Source of the DNA: Variovorax sp. EL159
GTDB taxonomy: Bacteria > Pseudomonadota > Gammaproteobacteria > Burkholderiales > Burkholderiaceae_C
NCBI RefSeq assembly: GCF_900100965.1
Contig: NZ_FMUJ01000003.1
Location: 558,001-622,000 of the forward strand
Length of the DNA: 64,000 bases
Reading direction: 5' to 3'
Under the pieces are notes generated by a model. That model had not been told where the DNA came from. It saw nothing but the letters and a program-made list of their open reading frames with translations, and made no database searches. How positions within the stretch are numbered: the stretch's first letter is position 1; each line of letters starts with the position of its first letter. Position numbers and translations under genes: made by a program. Below, piece by piece: positions 48,701 to 58,114 of the stretch.

Positions 48701-49519
48701 ATGAAAGTCCTGATCTCCACCGACATCGAAGGCGTTGCCGGCGTCTACCACCCCGAGCAGACGCGCCAGGGCAATCCGGAATACGAACGTGCCCGCTTGC
48801 TGATGGCGCACGAGGCCAACGCGGCCATTGCCGGTGCATTCGATGCAGGCGCCACCGACGTGCTGGTGAACGACTCGCACGGCGGTTTTCGCAACATGCC
48901 GCCCGACGTGCTCGATGCGCGTGCGCGCGTGGTGCAGGGCAAGCCGCGCTACCTGAGCATGGTGGCGGGCGTGGACGAAGGCGTGGACGCGGTCTGCATG
49001 GTGGGCTACCACTCGCGCGCGCAGGGGCGCGGCATCCTCGCGCACACGATCAACGGCTTTGCCTTTGCCGGCATCTGGTTCGGCGAGCAGGAGCTGGGCG
49101 AAGCCGGTGTCTATGGCGCACTGGCCGGCGAGTACGGCGCCCCGGTGGTGATGGGCAGCGGCGACGACGTGTTCATCGCCGAGAACCGGCCGCTGTTTCC
49201 GCACGCGACCTTCGTGCAGACCAAGCGGGCCACGGGAAACAACAGTGGCGTGTCGCTGTCGCCCGAGCAGTCGCGCCATGCGATTCGCGCGGGGGTTGAA
49301 GAGGCGTTGGCTGCTCGTGCCGACGCCAAGCCGCTGGTTTTCAAGGGACCGCAGACCGTCCGGCTGCGCTGCCAGTCGCCCGCGCTGGCCGACCTGTTCT
49401 GCCAGTGGCCGAACTTCGAGCGCGTCGATGGTGTGACCCTGCGCTTCACGGCCGACACGGTCGAAGCCGCCGTACGCATGCTGAACTGCTGCTCGGCGAT
49501 GTCGACGATGCTGCGCTGA
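48701..49519 (+). CDS. dppA: M55-family D-aminopeptidase
   Basis: A 272-residue zinc aminopeptidase similar to Bacillus DppA. It opens with MKVLISTDIEGVAGVYHPEQ, where Asp8 and Glu10 are metal ligands. It continues with the His motif VNDSHGGFRNMPPDVLD (about 57-73), MVGYHSRAQGRGILAHTING, and PEQSRHAIRAGVEEALAA. It cuts N-terminal D-amino acids such as D-Ala. It closes the plus-strand peptide operon, so that together the operon supports use of D-amino-acid or isopeptide-containing peptides. Confidence 0.9.
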   Translation: MKVLISTDIEGVAGVYHPEQTRQGNPEYERARLLMAHEANAAIAGAFDAGATDVLVNDSHGGFRNMPPDVLDARARVVQGKPRYLSMVAGVDEGVDAVCMVGYHSRAQGRGILAHTINGFAFAGIWFGEQELGEAGVYGALAGEYGAPVVMGSGDDVFIAENRPLFPHATFVQTKRATGNNSGVSLSPEQSRHAIRAGVEEALAARADAKPLVFKGPQTVRLRCQSPALADLFCQWPNFERVDGVTLRFTADTVEAAVRMLNCCSAMSTMLR

Positions 49520-49535
49520 GGCGCTAGCTGCCCGA

Positions 49536-51134
49536 TCAGCCCGCGTAGCCCAGGGCCGGGGTTGCGCTCCGGCCGCCTTGGCCGCCCTGTTCCAGCTTGA
49601 ACTCACCGACGATCTTCGACAGGCTGCCGGCCTGCTCCTGAAGCGACTGCGCGGCAGCCGAGGCTTCTTCGACCAGCGCGGCGTTCTGCTGGGTCGCCTG
49701 GTCCATCTGCGTGATGGCCTGGTTGATCTGCTCGATGCCCGAAGTCTGCTCCTGGCTCGCTGCACTGATCTCGCCCATGATGTCGGTCACGCGTTTCACG
49801 CTGCCGACGATCTCGTCCATGGTGCGGCCCGCGTCGGCCACCTGCCGGCTGCCCTCTTCGACCTTCTCGACGGAGTTGCCGATCAGGGTCTTGATTTCCT
49901 TGGCCGCGGCAGCCGAGCGTTGCGCAAGGCTTCGCACTTCGGACGCCACCACCGCGAAGCCGCGCCCCTGGTCGCCGGCACGGGCCGCCTCGACCGCCGC
50001 GTTCAACGCCAGGATGTTGGTCTGGAAGGCGATGCCGTCGATCACGCCGATGATGTCGACGATCTTCTTCGACGAGGCATTGATCGAGCCCATGGTGTCG
50101 ACCACTTGCGACACCACGCTGCCGCCTTTCACCGCCACTTCGGACGCGGACGTGGCCAGCTGGTTGGCCTGGCGCGCGTTGTCGGCGTTCTGCTTGACGG
50201 TCGACGTCAGCTCCTCGATGGATGCGGCGGTCTGCTCCAGCGAGCTTGCCTGCGCTTCGGTGCGGGACGACAGGTCCTGGTTGCCCATCGCGATCTGGGT
50301 GCTGGCGGTCGAGACGTTCATCACGACCCCATGCACCTGCATCAGTGAACCCTGCAGGGCCGAGCGCATCAGGTCGAGCGCGCGCAGCAGGCGGCCGGTT
50401 TCGTCCTTGGCGTAGCCCGGCTGGGGCATGCCTGTCAGGTCCATGTCGGCAATCGACTGGGCAATGGTTTCGGCGCTGCGCAGCGGGCGGGTGATGCTGC
50501 GTGCAAGCTGCCACGCCAGCAGCGCGCCGAGCACCAGGCTCACGGCGGAGCAAACGATCAGCAGCGTGCGGGTCTGCGCCTGCAGATCCTTGGCGCGGGC
50601 CGCGGCGGCGTCGAGCTGCTCGCGCTGCATGTCCACGACCTGCTGCACGCCGGCAAGGTAGCTGGTCGACGTGGGCTGGAACTGGTCCTCGAAGGCACGG
50701 CTGGCACCGGCCAGGTCGCCGATCTGCTTGAGCTTGCTCACCTCTTCGCGCGAAGCCAGGTAGGCCTTGCGCAGGTTGCCGACCTTCTCGAACAGCTCGC
50801 GCTCGGCGGGCCTGACCAGCTTGGTCTCGATGAACTTCTGCAGCTCGTTGGTTTCCTTGATCGACTTGGCCGTCGCGGGCGCGAAGTACTCGATCAGGCT
50901 GGTGTCGCCGCTCTTGGCGATGGCCGCCGCGCGCTGCACGCCCGACGTGGTGTGGCGCAGCCAGTCGGAGCCCGCGCGCTCGGTCTTGACGTTGTCCTGG
51001 ATCATGGCGTCGATCTCCAGGCTCAGTTGCTGCAGCTTCAGCACCGCGGCAACGCTGGTGGCAAGAAAGAGCGCCAGGATGGCGCCCAGCACGATGGCAA
51101 GGCGCTTGCCAATCGAGACATTGCTCAAGAACAT
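49536..51134 (-). CDS. Methyl-accepting chemotaxis protein
   Basis: A 532-residue chemoreceptor. TM1 is about residues 10-31 and TM2 about 190-210, bracketing a four-helix-bundle periplasmic sensor domain. A HAMP segment (about 212-265) and the methyl-accepting signalling domain follow; its hairpin tip [20 protein letters not shown] then [20 protein letters not shown] is unmistakable. The C-terminus lacks a CheR-docking pentapeptide and ends ATPALGYAG. The ligand is unknown. It is monocistronic on the minus strand. Confidence 0.94.
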   Translation of the reverse strand: MFLSNVSIGKRLAIVLGAILALFLATSVAAVLKLQQLSLEIDAMIQDNVKTERAGSDWLRHTTSGVQRAAAIAKSGDTSLIEYFAPATAKSIKETNELQKFIETKLVRPAERELFEKVGNLRKAYLASREEVSKLKQIGDLAGASRAFEDQFQPTSTSYLAGVQQVVDMQREQLDAAAARAKDLQAQTRTLLIVCSAVSLVLGALLAWQLARSITRPLRSAETIAQSIADMDLTGMPQPGYAKDETGRLLRALDLMRSALQGSLMQVHGVVMNVSTASTQIAMGNQDLSSRTEAQASSLEQTAASIEELTSTVKQNADNARQANQLATSASEVAVKGGSVVSQVVDTMGSINASSKKIVDIIGVIDGIAFQTNILALNAAVEAARAGDQGRGFAVVASEVRSLAQRSAAAAKEIKTLIGNSVEKVEEGSRQVADAGRTMDEIVGSVKRVTDIMGEISAASQEQTSGIEQINQAITQMDQATQQNAALVEEASAAAQSLQEQAGSLSKIVGEFKLEQGGQGGRSATPALGYAG

Positions 51135-51367
51135 GATCGAACTCCAGAACGCAAGGGGGACGGAAAGACGGCGGCAAGACACGGGCAGTGCCGTCGAGCC
51201 GGGGAGAAAAAGCGGCCCCGTTGGCCGCTCTCCATGGCTTGATATCGGCGGTTCGTCGGAAAACTTTAGGCAGGCTCCGCCGAAGCCCGACGCGGCCCGC
51301 CCCGCGCCAGCCGGAACTTCGTTCTGTTCCTAGAATTCCCGGGCCGAGCAAGCCTTCCCAGGCGCCC

Positions 51368-51446
51368 GCGCCTTATCCGGAATAAGCATCCAACCGTCCG
51401 GAAACCCGCATGGGGACTGGTGAATATGCTTATCCGGATAAGGCGC
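51368..51446 (+). promoter_or_regulatory. Control region of the sulfate-reduction operon with two related palindromes
   Basis: In the 422-base space 51135-51556, which contains no gene, two related palindromes occur 57 bases apart. One is CTTATCCGGAATAAG (51372-51386); the other is CTTATCCGGATAAG (51429-51442), a perfect 14-base palindrome. Together with flanks (51368-51389 and 51426-51446) they also form a larger inverted pair. TTATCCGGAATAA fits the LysR-type T-N11-A layout, so CysB or a related sulfur regulator is a plausible binder. They lie 110-190 bases before the cysI start. The rest of the space shows only AT-rich promoter-like sequence. Confidence 0.55.
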
Positions 51447-51556
51447 GAACCAAAAAATAGTTTGTTTCCATAAGGCCCCCTTTCAGAATCTCGGCTTCTT
51501 GCTGGGGCGCCCCGTTTCACGTTCGGCACCGCACTTCTCAAGACACAGCACGCACG

Positions 51557-53335
51557 ATGTACCAATACACAGAATTCGATCGCCAGTTCGTTCACCAACG
51601 CGCTGCCCAGTTCCGAGACCAGCTCGAACGCTGGCAAAAGGGCCGCCTGCACGAGGACGAGTTCCGCCCGCTGCGGCTGCAGAACGGCTGGTACGTCCAG
51701 CGCTACGCGCCGATGCTGCGCGTGGCCGTGCCCTACGGCGAGCTTTCGAGCCGCCAGCTGCGCGTGCTGGCCAAGATTGCCCGCGAGTACGACGAACCCG
51801 AAGCCGAGGTCTACAAGAAGGCCATCGAAACGCAGGGCCTGCTCGGCAGCCAAAAGCTCCCGACCCACTACGCCCATTTCTCGACGCGCCAGAACGTCCA
51901 GTTCAACTGGATTCCGCTGTCGAAATCGGCCGACGTGATGGACCTGCTGGCCTCGGTCGACATGCACGGCATCCAGACCAGCGGCAATTGCATCCGCAAC
52001 ATCACGAGCGACGAGCGCGCCGGCATCGCCATCGATGAAATCGCCGACCCGCGCCCCTTCGCGGAAATCATGCGCCAGTGGAGCACGCTGCACCCCGAGT
52101 TCGCGTTCCTGCCGCGCAAGTTCAAGATCGCCATCACCGGCGCCACCGAAGACCGCGCCGCCACCGGCTGGCACGACGTGGGCCTGCACGTGGTGAAGAA
52201 CGAAGCCGGCGAAATCGGCTTCCGCGTGCAGGTGGGCGGCGGCATGGGCCGCACCCCCATCATCGGCACCGTGCTGCGCGAGTTCCTGCCCTGGCAGCAG
52301 ATCATGAATTACCTCGAAGCGGTGATCCGTGTCTACAACCGCTATGGCCGCCGCGACAACATCTACAAGGCGCGCATCAAGATCCTGGTGAAGGCCGAAG
52401 GCCAGCGCTACATCGACGACGTGGACGCCGAGTACAAGCAGATCCTCGAACACGACGGCGCACCGCACACCATCACGCAGGAAGAGTACGACCGCGTGGC
52501 CGCCTCCTTCGTGCCGCCGACGCTGGCCACCCGCGTGCTGCAAAGCGCCGAGAAGACCGACGCCGAGCTGCGCACCCACGCCGCCGACGACGTGCAGTTC
52601 GCGCGTTGGCTCGCCCGCAACGTCGCGCCGCACAAGAACCCCGCGCTGCGCGCCGTCACGCTGTCGTTCAAGCGCCTGAAGCAGGCGCCGGGCGATGCGT
52701 CGGCCGACCAGCTCGACACGCTCGCGCTGTTGGCCGACCGCTTCTCGGCCGGTGAAGCCCGCGTGACGCACGACCAGAACGTGGTGCTGCCCTGGGTGCA
52801 TGCCGAAGACCTGCACGCGCTGTGGCTCGCCGCCCGCGCTGCCGGCTTCGCCAGCGCCAATGTGCACCTGCTGACCGACATGATCGCCTGCCCCGGTGGC
52901 GACTTCTGCGCGCTGGCCAATGCGCGTTCGATCCCGATTGCCGAAGCGATCACCGAGCGCTATCAAGACCTCGACGAACTCGACGACCTCGGCGAGATCG
53001 ACCTGCACATCAGCGGCTGCATCAACTCCTGCGGCCACCACCACAGCGGCCACATCGGCATCCTGGGCGTCGACAAGGACGGCAAGGAGTGGTACCAGGT
53101 CACGCTGGGCGGCTCCGACGGTTCGGCACTCAGCGGCACGCCGCAAGCCGGCAAGGCGGTCGGCCCCTCGTTCTCGGCGGCCGAAGTGCCGGGCGTGATC
53201 GAAGCCGTGCTCACGGCATACCGCGACACACGCGAGGGCGGCGAGACCTTCATCGACACCCTGCGCCGCGTGGGCCACGACCCGTTCAAGGCCGCGGCCA
53301 ACGGTGCGCGATTCAAGGTGGAGGAAGCAGCATGA
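51557..53335 (+). CDS. cysI: Assimilatory sulfite/nitrite reductase, siroheme-[4Fe-4S] subunit
   Basis: A 592-residue reductase with duplicated ferredoxin-like and siroheme domains. The metal-binding motifs are MIACPGGDFCALANARS (about 442-458) and HISGCINSCGHHHSGHIG (about 486-503), four Cys ligands that hold the [4Fe-4S] cluster next to siroheme. It reduces sulfite to sulfide by six electrons. Comamonadaceae use this ferredoxin-type single-subunit enzyme; the fdxA and reductase genes at the end of the cluster may supply electrons. Overlaps the next gene by 4 bases. Confidence 0.94.
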   Translation: MYQYTEFDRQFVHQRAAQFRDQLERWQKGRLHEDEFRPLRLQNGWYVQRYAPMLRVAVPYGELSSRQLRVLAKIAREYDEPEAEVYKKAIETQGLLGSQKLPTHYAHFSTRQNVQFNWIPLSKSADVMDLLASVDMHGIQTSGNCIRNITSDERAGIAIDEIADPRPFAEIMRQWSTLHPEFAFLPRKFKIAITGATEDRAATGWHDVGLHVVKNEAGEIGFRVQVGGGMGRTPIIGTVLREFLPWQQIMNYLEAVIRVYNRYGRRDNIYKARIKILVKAEGQRYIDDVDAEYKQILEHDGAPHTITQEEYDRVAASFVPPTLATRVLQSAEKTDAELRTHAADDVQFARWLARNVAPHKNPALRAVTLSFKRLKQAPGDASADQLDTLALLADRFSAGEARVTHDQNVVLPWVHAEDLHALWLAARAAGFASANVHLLTDMIACPGGDFCALANARSIPIAEAITERYQDLDELDDLGEIDLHISGCINSCGHHHSGHIGILGVDKDGKEWYQVTLGGSDGSALSGTPQAGKAVGPSFSAAEVPGVIEAVLTAYRDTREGGETFIDTLRRVGHDPFKAAANGARFKVEEAA

Positions 53336-53730
53336 ACAAGACGTTGAACATTCTTTCAGCCGAAGAGCACATCGACGACGGCGATCCGAAGGTTCTGCAA
53401 CTGGCCAACGATGCCGACCCGCTCGCCATCGAGGTGTGCCTGGCAGACATCGAGCGCATCGACCTGAACTTTCCGAAGTTCACCGACGGCCGTGCGTACA
53501 GCCAGGCCTTCCTGCTGCGCCGCCGGCTCGGCTTCACCGGTGACATCCGCGCCACGGGCGACGTGCTGATCGACCAGCTGGTGCAGATGGAACGCACCGG
53601 CTTCTCCAGCGCCGTGCTGAAAGAAGGCGTGGACGCCTCCGACGCGCAGCGCCAGTTCGACCGCTTCTCCGCCTTCTACCAAGGCGATGCAGTGAAGACC
53701 GCGCCGCACTTCGTGGCCGCCGGCAACTGA
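53332..53730 (+). CDS. DUF934 protein of the sulfate-reduction operon
   Basis: A 132-residue protein whose conserved part is FPKFTDGRAYSQAFLLRRRL and GFTGDIRATGDVLIDQLVQM (about 43-82). DUF934 proteins sit almost always between cysI and cysH, so a role in sulfite reductase maturation or electron delivery is likely, though not demonstrated. The start overlaps the cysI stop, so the two are coupled. Confidence 0.9.
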   Translation: MNKTLNILSAEEHIDDGDPKVLQLANDADPLAIEVCLADIERIDLNFPKFTDGRAYSQAFLLRRRLGFTGDIRATGDVLIDQLVQMERTGFSSAVLKEGVDASDAQRQFDRFSAFYQGDAVKTAPHFVAAGN

Positions 53731-53749
53731 GACCGCATCGGAACCCGAC

Positions 53750-54382
53750 ATGAGCATCGCCACGGACATCGACTTCGCGCGCATCAACACCGACCTCGGC
53801 CGCAATGCCGAGGGCCTGGTGGACTGGGCGATTGGCCTCGGCCAGCCTTCGATCATCACCACCAACTTCCGCCCGTTCGAGGCCGTGATCCTGCACATGG
53901 TCACGCGTGCCAGGCGCGATGTTCCGGTGATCTGGATGGACAACGGCTACAACACCGAAGCCACCTACCGCTTTGCCGACGAAGTGACGAAGCTGCTGGG
54001 TCTTGATCTGCACATCTACCTGCCACGCCGTTCGCGTGCGCATCGCGAAGCGGTGGAAGGTGCGACGCCGGCGCTCGACGATCCGCGCCACGCCGCGTTC
54101 ACGGAAGAGGTCAAGCTGGAGCCCTTTGCCCGCGCATTGCGCGAGACGGCACCCAAGGTCTGGTTCACCGCGCTGCGGGCGACCGACACGGCCGTGCGTG
54201 CGCAGATGGACCCGGTCAGCGTCAACCCCGACGGGCTGATCAAGGTCGCGCCGCTGCTGCACTGGTCGTCCAAGGACCTGTACGAGTACTGCACGGCGCA
54301 TGGCCTGCCCAACAACTTCGACTACGTGGACCCGACCAAGGGCGAAGACAACCGCGAGTGCGGATTGCATCTCTCGCACTGA
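53750..54382 (+). CDS. cysH: Phosphoadenylyl-sulfate/adenylyl-sulfate reductase without an Fe-S cluster
   Basis: A 210-residue thiol-dependent reductase: IITTNFRPFEAVILHMVTRA, IWMDNGYNTEATYRFADEV and the C-terminal ECGLHLSH with the catalytic Cys. The two Cys-Cys pairs that bind the [4Fe-4S] cluster of bacterial APS reductases are absent (only two cysteines in all), which matches the PAPS-type. No cysC kinase is fused or adjacent. Twenty bases after the DUF934 gene, it belongs to the cys operon; substrate preference is uncertain. Confidence 0.9.
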   Translation: MSIATDIDFARINTDLGRNAEGLVDWAIGLGQPSIITTNFRPFEAVILHMVTRARRDVPVIWMDNGYNTEATYRFADEVTKLLGLDLHIYLPRRSRAHREAVEGATPALDDPRHAAFTEEVKLEPFARALRETAPKVWFTALRATDTAVRAQMDPVSVNPDGLIKVAPLLHWSSKDLYEYCTAHGLPNNFDYVDPTKGEDNRECGLHLSH

Positions 54383-54437
54383 GAGCCAGCGCCTCGCCTC
54401 ACGCCTCACCGACCCTTCGCATTCAGCACCTCATCCG

Positions 54438-55379
54438 ATGAACGCCCGTACCGAAACCGAACTGCTGCTGTCACCGGCACACCTGTCCAACACGCACCTC
54501 GATGCGCTGGAAGAAGAGACCATCTTCATCCTGCGCGAGGTGGCGGCCGCCTTCGAGCGCCCCACCCTGCTGTTCTCGGGCGGCAAGGATTCGCTGGTGC
54601 TGCTCAAGTGCGCGGAGAAGGCCTTCGGCGTGGGCCGCATTCCCTATCCGCTGCTGATGATCGACACGGGCCACAACTTCCCTGAAGTGACGGCCTACCG
54701 CGACCAGCGTGCGAAGGAACTGGGCGCCGAGCTGATCGTGCGCAATGTCGAAGACTCGATGAAGCGCGGCACCGTGCGCTTGGCGCACCCGGGCGAATCG
54801 CGCAACGCGCACCAGTCGGTGACGCTGCTCGAAGCCATTGAAGAGTTCCGCTTCGATGCGCTGATCGGCGGCGCCCGCCGCGACGAAGAAAAGGCGCGCG
54901 CCAAGGAGCGCATCTTTTCGCACCGCGATTCCTTCGGCCAATGGCAACCCAAGGACCAGCGCCCCGAGCTGTGGACGCTGTTCAACACGCGCCTGGCTCC
55001 GGGCGAGCACTTCCGCGTGTTCCCGATCTCGAACTGGACCGAACTCGACGTGTGGCAGTACATCGAGCGCGAGCACGTCGGCCTGCCGTCGATCTACTAC
55101 ACGCACAAGCGCGAAGTGGTCGAGCGCCGCGGCCTGCTGGTGCCCGTGACCGAACTCACGCCGCCGCGCGACGGCGAAACCGTGCAGGTGCGCGACGTGC
55201 GCTTTCGCACCGTGGGCGACATCACGACCACCTGCCCGGTCGAGAGCCTTGCGGCCGACGCGGGCGACGTGGTGCTGGAAACGCTGTCGGTCGACGTCAG
55301 CGAACGCGGCGCCACCCGCATGGACGACATGACGTCCGAAGCCTCCATGGAAAAACGAAAGAAAGACGGTTACTTCTGA
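54438..55379 (+). CDS. cysD: Sulfate adenylyltransferase subunit 2
   Basis: A 313-residue PP-loop enzyme. The nucleotide motif is LLFSGGKDS (about 44-52), with MIDTGHNFPEVTAYRDQRAK, IGGARRDEEKARAKERIFSH and GDITTTCPVESLAADAGDVV. With the GTPase CysN it makes adenosine 5'-phosphosulfate from ATP and sulfate. Its stop overlaps the cysN start (ATGA-like), so both subunits are coupled. Confidence 0.95.
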   Translation: MNARTETELLLSPAHLSNTHLDALEEETIFILREVAAAFERPTLLFSGGKDSLVLLKCAEKAFGVGRIPYPLLMIDTGHNFPEVTAYRDQRAKELGAELIVRNVEDSMKRGTVRLAHPGESRNAHQSVTLLEAIEEFRFDALIGGARRDEEKARAKERIFSHRDSFGQWQPKDQRPELWTLFNTRLAPGEHFRVFPISNWTELDVWQYIEREHVGLPSIYYTHKREVVERRGLLVPVTELTPPRDGETVQVRDVRFRTVGDITTTCPVESLAADAGDVVLETLSVDVSERGATRMDDMTSEASMEKRKKDGYF

Positions 55380-56716
55380 TGAGCGCGACGACTGCAATCC
55401 CCGTCATCACCGACATCCACGGCGACACCGGCACCGCCCTGCGCTTCATCACCTGCGGCTCGGTCGACGACGGCAAGAGCACGCTGATCGGCCGCCTGCT
55501 GGTGGACAGCAAGACCGTGTTGCAAGACCAGCTCGCCGGCGTGCAGCGCGGCGGCGAAACCGACCTGGCCCTGCTGACCGACGGCCTCTCGGCCGAGCGC
55601 GAGCAAGGCATCACCATCGACGTGGCCTACCGCTACTTCTCGACCGCCAAGCGCAAGTTCATCATCGGCGACGCGCCGGGCCATGAGCAGTACACGCGCA
55701 ACATGGTCACCGCCGCCTCGGCCGCCGATGCCGCCGTGGTGCTGGTCGATGCGACCAAGCTGGCCTGGGCCGCAGAAGTGGAAGACGGCACCGTGGTCAA
55801 GCGCGAGCTGCTGCCGCAGACGCGCCGCCACACGCTGCTGGCCCACCTGCTGCGCGTTCAGTCGATCGTGTTCGCGGTCAACAAGCTCGACGCCATCGAC
55901 GACGCCGGCCTGGCCTTCGAGCGCATCTCGACCGCGCTGAATGCCTTTGCCGAAGCGGCCGGCGTGAAGGTCGCCGCCATCGTGCCGATCTCGGCCCTCA
56001 AGGGCTGGAACGTGGCCACGCGCCATGCCGACTGGGTCGGCTACGAAGGCCCGAGCCTGCTCGAACTGCTCGAAGACCTGCCGGTCACCGCGCAGGACGA
56101 GGCCGTGCCCTTTGCCTTCCCGGTGCAGTGGGTCGAAAAGTTCTCCTCGTCCGCCGACACCTCGCAGGGCCGCCGCGTGTTCTGGGGCCGCGTGGCATCG
56201 GGCCACGTGGAGCCCGGCCAGCGCGTGACCGTGCTGCCGAGCAACCAGACCGCCACCGTCGCCCAGGTGCTGAGCCACACGCGCCAGCCGAAGTCGGTGC
56301 ATGCGGGCCACAGCGCCGGCATCGTGCTCGACCGCGAGGTCGACGTGTCGCGCGGCGACTGGCTGCTGGCCCCCGAGGCTTTCGAGCCGGTGCGCGAGAT
56401 CACCGCCACCGTGGCCTGGCTCGATGACGAGCCGCTGGTCGCGGGCCGTGTGTACTGGGCGCTGCAGGGCCACCGCTGGGTCAAGGCCAAGGTGGCGCGC
56501 ATCGTCGACCGGGTGAACATCACCACGCTCGATTCGGAACCGGCCACCCAGCTGGAAGCCAATTCCATCGGCGACGTGGTGCTGGCGCTGCAGCAGCCGC
56601 TGGCGGTGCTGCCCTTCACGCAATCGCGTGCGCTGGGCTCCCTGGTGCTGGTCGATACGGCCTCCCACAAGACCGCCGCTGCCGTGCTCGTGCAGCCTGC
56701 CGCCGCAAAGGCCTAA
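55379..56716 (+). CDS. cysN: Sulfate adenylyltransferase subunit 1 (GTPase)
   Basis: A 445-residue EF-Tu-like GTPase: GSVDDGKST (27-35), the [12 protein letters not shown] switch, NKLDAID, and beta-barrel domains. GTP hydrolysis drives CysD to form APS. The protein ends after the GTPase/beta-barrel part, with no C-terminal APS-kinase (CysC) domain as occurs in some CysNC fusions. An additional electron-transport pair, fdxA and a ferredoxin reductase, follows. Confidence 0.95.
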   Translation: MSATTAIPVITDIHGDTGTALRFITCGSVDDGKSTLIGRLLVDSKTVLQDQLAGVQRGGETDLALLTDGLSAEREQGITIDVAYRYFSTAKRKFIIGDAPGHEQYTRNMVTAASAADAAVVLVDATKLAWAAEVEDGTVVKRELLPQTRRHTLLAHLLRVQSIVFAVNKLDAIDDAGLAFERISTALNAFAEAAGVKVAAIVPISALKGWNVATRHADWVGYEGPSLLELLEDLPVTAQDEAVPFAFPVQWVEKFSSSADTSQGRRVFWGRVASGHVEPGQRVTVLPSNQTATVAQVLSHTRQPKSVHAGHSAGIVLDREVDVSRGDWLLAPEAFEPVREITATVAWLDDEPLVAGRVYWALQGHRWVKAKVARIVDRVNITTLDSEPATQLEANSIGDVVLALQQPLAVLPFTQSRALGSLVLVDTASHKTAAAVLVQPAAAKA

Positions 56717-56756
56717 AATCTCGGGTTTCCCCCGACACACTGACGTTAAAAGACAA

Positions 56757-57086
56757 ATGACCCACGTCGTCTCCGAAGCCTGCATCCGTTGCAAATACAC
56801 CGACTGTGTGGACGTTTGTCCCGTGGATTGCTTCCGCGAAGGTCCCAACATGCTGGTGATCGACCCGGACGAATGCATCGACTGCGCGGTCTGCATCCCC
56901 GAATGCCCGGTCAACGCGATCTACGCCGAGGAAGACCTCCCGGCCAACCAGATCGCCTTCATCAAGATCAATGCCGAACTGGCCGTGGCCGACGGCTGGA
57001 AGAGCATCACCAAGCGCAAGCCCGCCCTGCCCGACGCTGAAGAGTGGAAGGACAAGACGGACAAGGTCGGGGAGCTGGTGCGCTGA
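56757..57086 (+). CDS. fdxA: Ferredoxin (FdxA family, two Fe-S clusters)
   Basis: A 109-residue ferredoxin. Cluster motifs are [17 protein letters not shown] (about 9-25) and [17 protein letters not shown] (about 40-56), so it holds two clusters, typically [3Fe-4S] and [4Fe-4S] in FdxA. The remaining C-terminal part is acidic. It probably serves sulfite reductase or other redox enzymes, with the following reductase as its partner. The start is ATG 56757 behind a weak purine-rich site. Confidence 0.93.
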   Translation: MTHVVSEACIRCKYTDCVDVCPVDCFREGPNMLVIDPDECIDCAVCIPECPVNAIYAEEDLPANQIAFIKINAELAVADGWKSITKRKPALPDAEEWKDKTDKVGELVR

Positions 57087-58114
57087 ACCAGCCCACCGCG
57101 CCCGTCGAAACCGACGCACTGATCGTCGGTGCCGGCCCTGTCGGGCTGTTCCAGGCCTTCCAGCTGGGCCTGCTTGAAATCTCTTGCCACATCGTCGATG
57201 CACTGCCCGCCGCGGGCGGCCAGTGCGTGGCGCTGTATGGCCACAAGCCGATCTACGACATTCCCGGCACGCCGGTGACCAGCGGACGTGAACTCGCGCA
57301 ATCGCTGCTGCAGCAGGTCGCGCCGTTCAAGCCGCAGTTTCACTTCGGCGAACAGGTGGCCACGCTGGCCCGCCAGGATGACGGGCGGCTGCTGATGACA
57401 ACGTCGGCCGGCACGGCCTTCCTCGCGAAAACCGTGTTCATCGCGGCGGGTGTCGGCGCCTTCGTGCCCAAGCGCATCGCCGTGGGAGGCATCGAGCGCT
57501 TCGAGGGCACGTCGCTTTTCTATCACCCCGATTCGCTGGACCGCTTCGCCGGCCAGACGGTCGTGGTCAATGGCGGCGACGACATCGCGCTCGAAACCGC
57601 CATCGCCCTCTCGGCCACGGCCGCACAGGTCACGCTGGTTCACCGGCGCGACGGCTTCCAGGCCAATGAAGACACCGTGGCATCGATGCGCGCTCTGGTG
57701 ACTGCCGGCAAACTGGCCTTCAAGGTCGGGCAGCCGACGGCCTTCGACGGCAAGCAGTTGCAGATCACCACGCCGGACGCCACGACCGTCGACCTGCCGC
57801 TCGATGCGCTGGTCGCCTGCCTCGGCATCTCGCCGCGCCTAGGCCCCATCGCCGATTGGGGCCTGGAACTGGAGCGCAAGCAGGTGCCGGTCGATACCGA
57901 GAAGTACGAGACGCGCGAGCGTGGCGTGTTCGCAGTGGGCGACATCAACACCTACCCCGGCAAGAAAAAGCTCATCGTCTGCGGCTTCCACGAAGCCACG
58001 CTGGCCGCCTGGGGCGCCACGGCCATCGTGTTCCCGGGCAAGGCTGTGCCGCTGCAGTACACGACCACCAGCACCCGCCTGCACGAACTGCTGGGCGTGA
58101 GCGTTCCGCGTTAG
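57083..58114 (+). CDS. Ferredoxin--NADP(+) reductase (thioredoxin reductase-like)
   Basis: About 343 residues. FAD-binding motif [14 protein letters not shown] near the N-terminus, NADP-binding [20 protein letters not shown], and the C-terminal [20 protein letters not shown]. This is the TrxR-like type of ferredoxin-NADP reductase. An interesting start: CTG 57083, four bases overlapping the fdxA stop (CTGA) with GGGGAG 8 bases upstream, looks more natural than GTG 57044, which has no Shine-Dalgarno. Coupling to fdxA supports it being its reductase. Confidence 0.9.
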   Translation: MNQPTAPVETDALIVGAGPVGLFQAFQLGLLEISCHIVDALPAAGGQCVALYGHKPIYDIPGTPVTSGRELAQSLLQQVAPFKPQFHFGEQVATLARQDDGRLLMTTSAGTAFLAKTVFIAAGVGAFVPKRIAVGGIERFEGTSLFYHPDSLDRFAGQTVVVNGGDDIALETAIALSATAAQVTLVHRRDGFQANEDTVASMRALVTAGKLAFKVGQPTAFDGKQLQITTPDATTVDLPLDALVACLGISPRLGPIADWGLELERKQVPVDTEKYETRERGVFAVGDINTYPGKKKLIVCGFHEATLAAWGATAIVFPGKAVPLQYTTTSTRLHELLGVSVPR

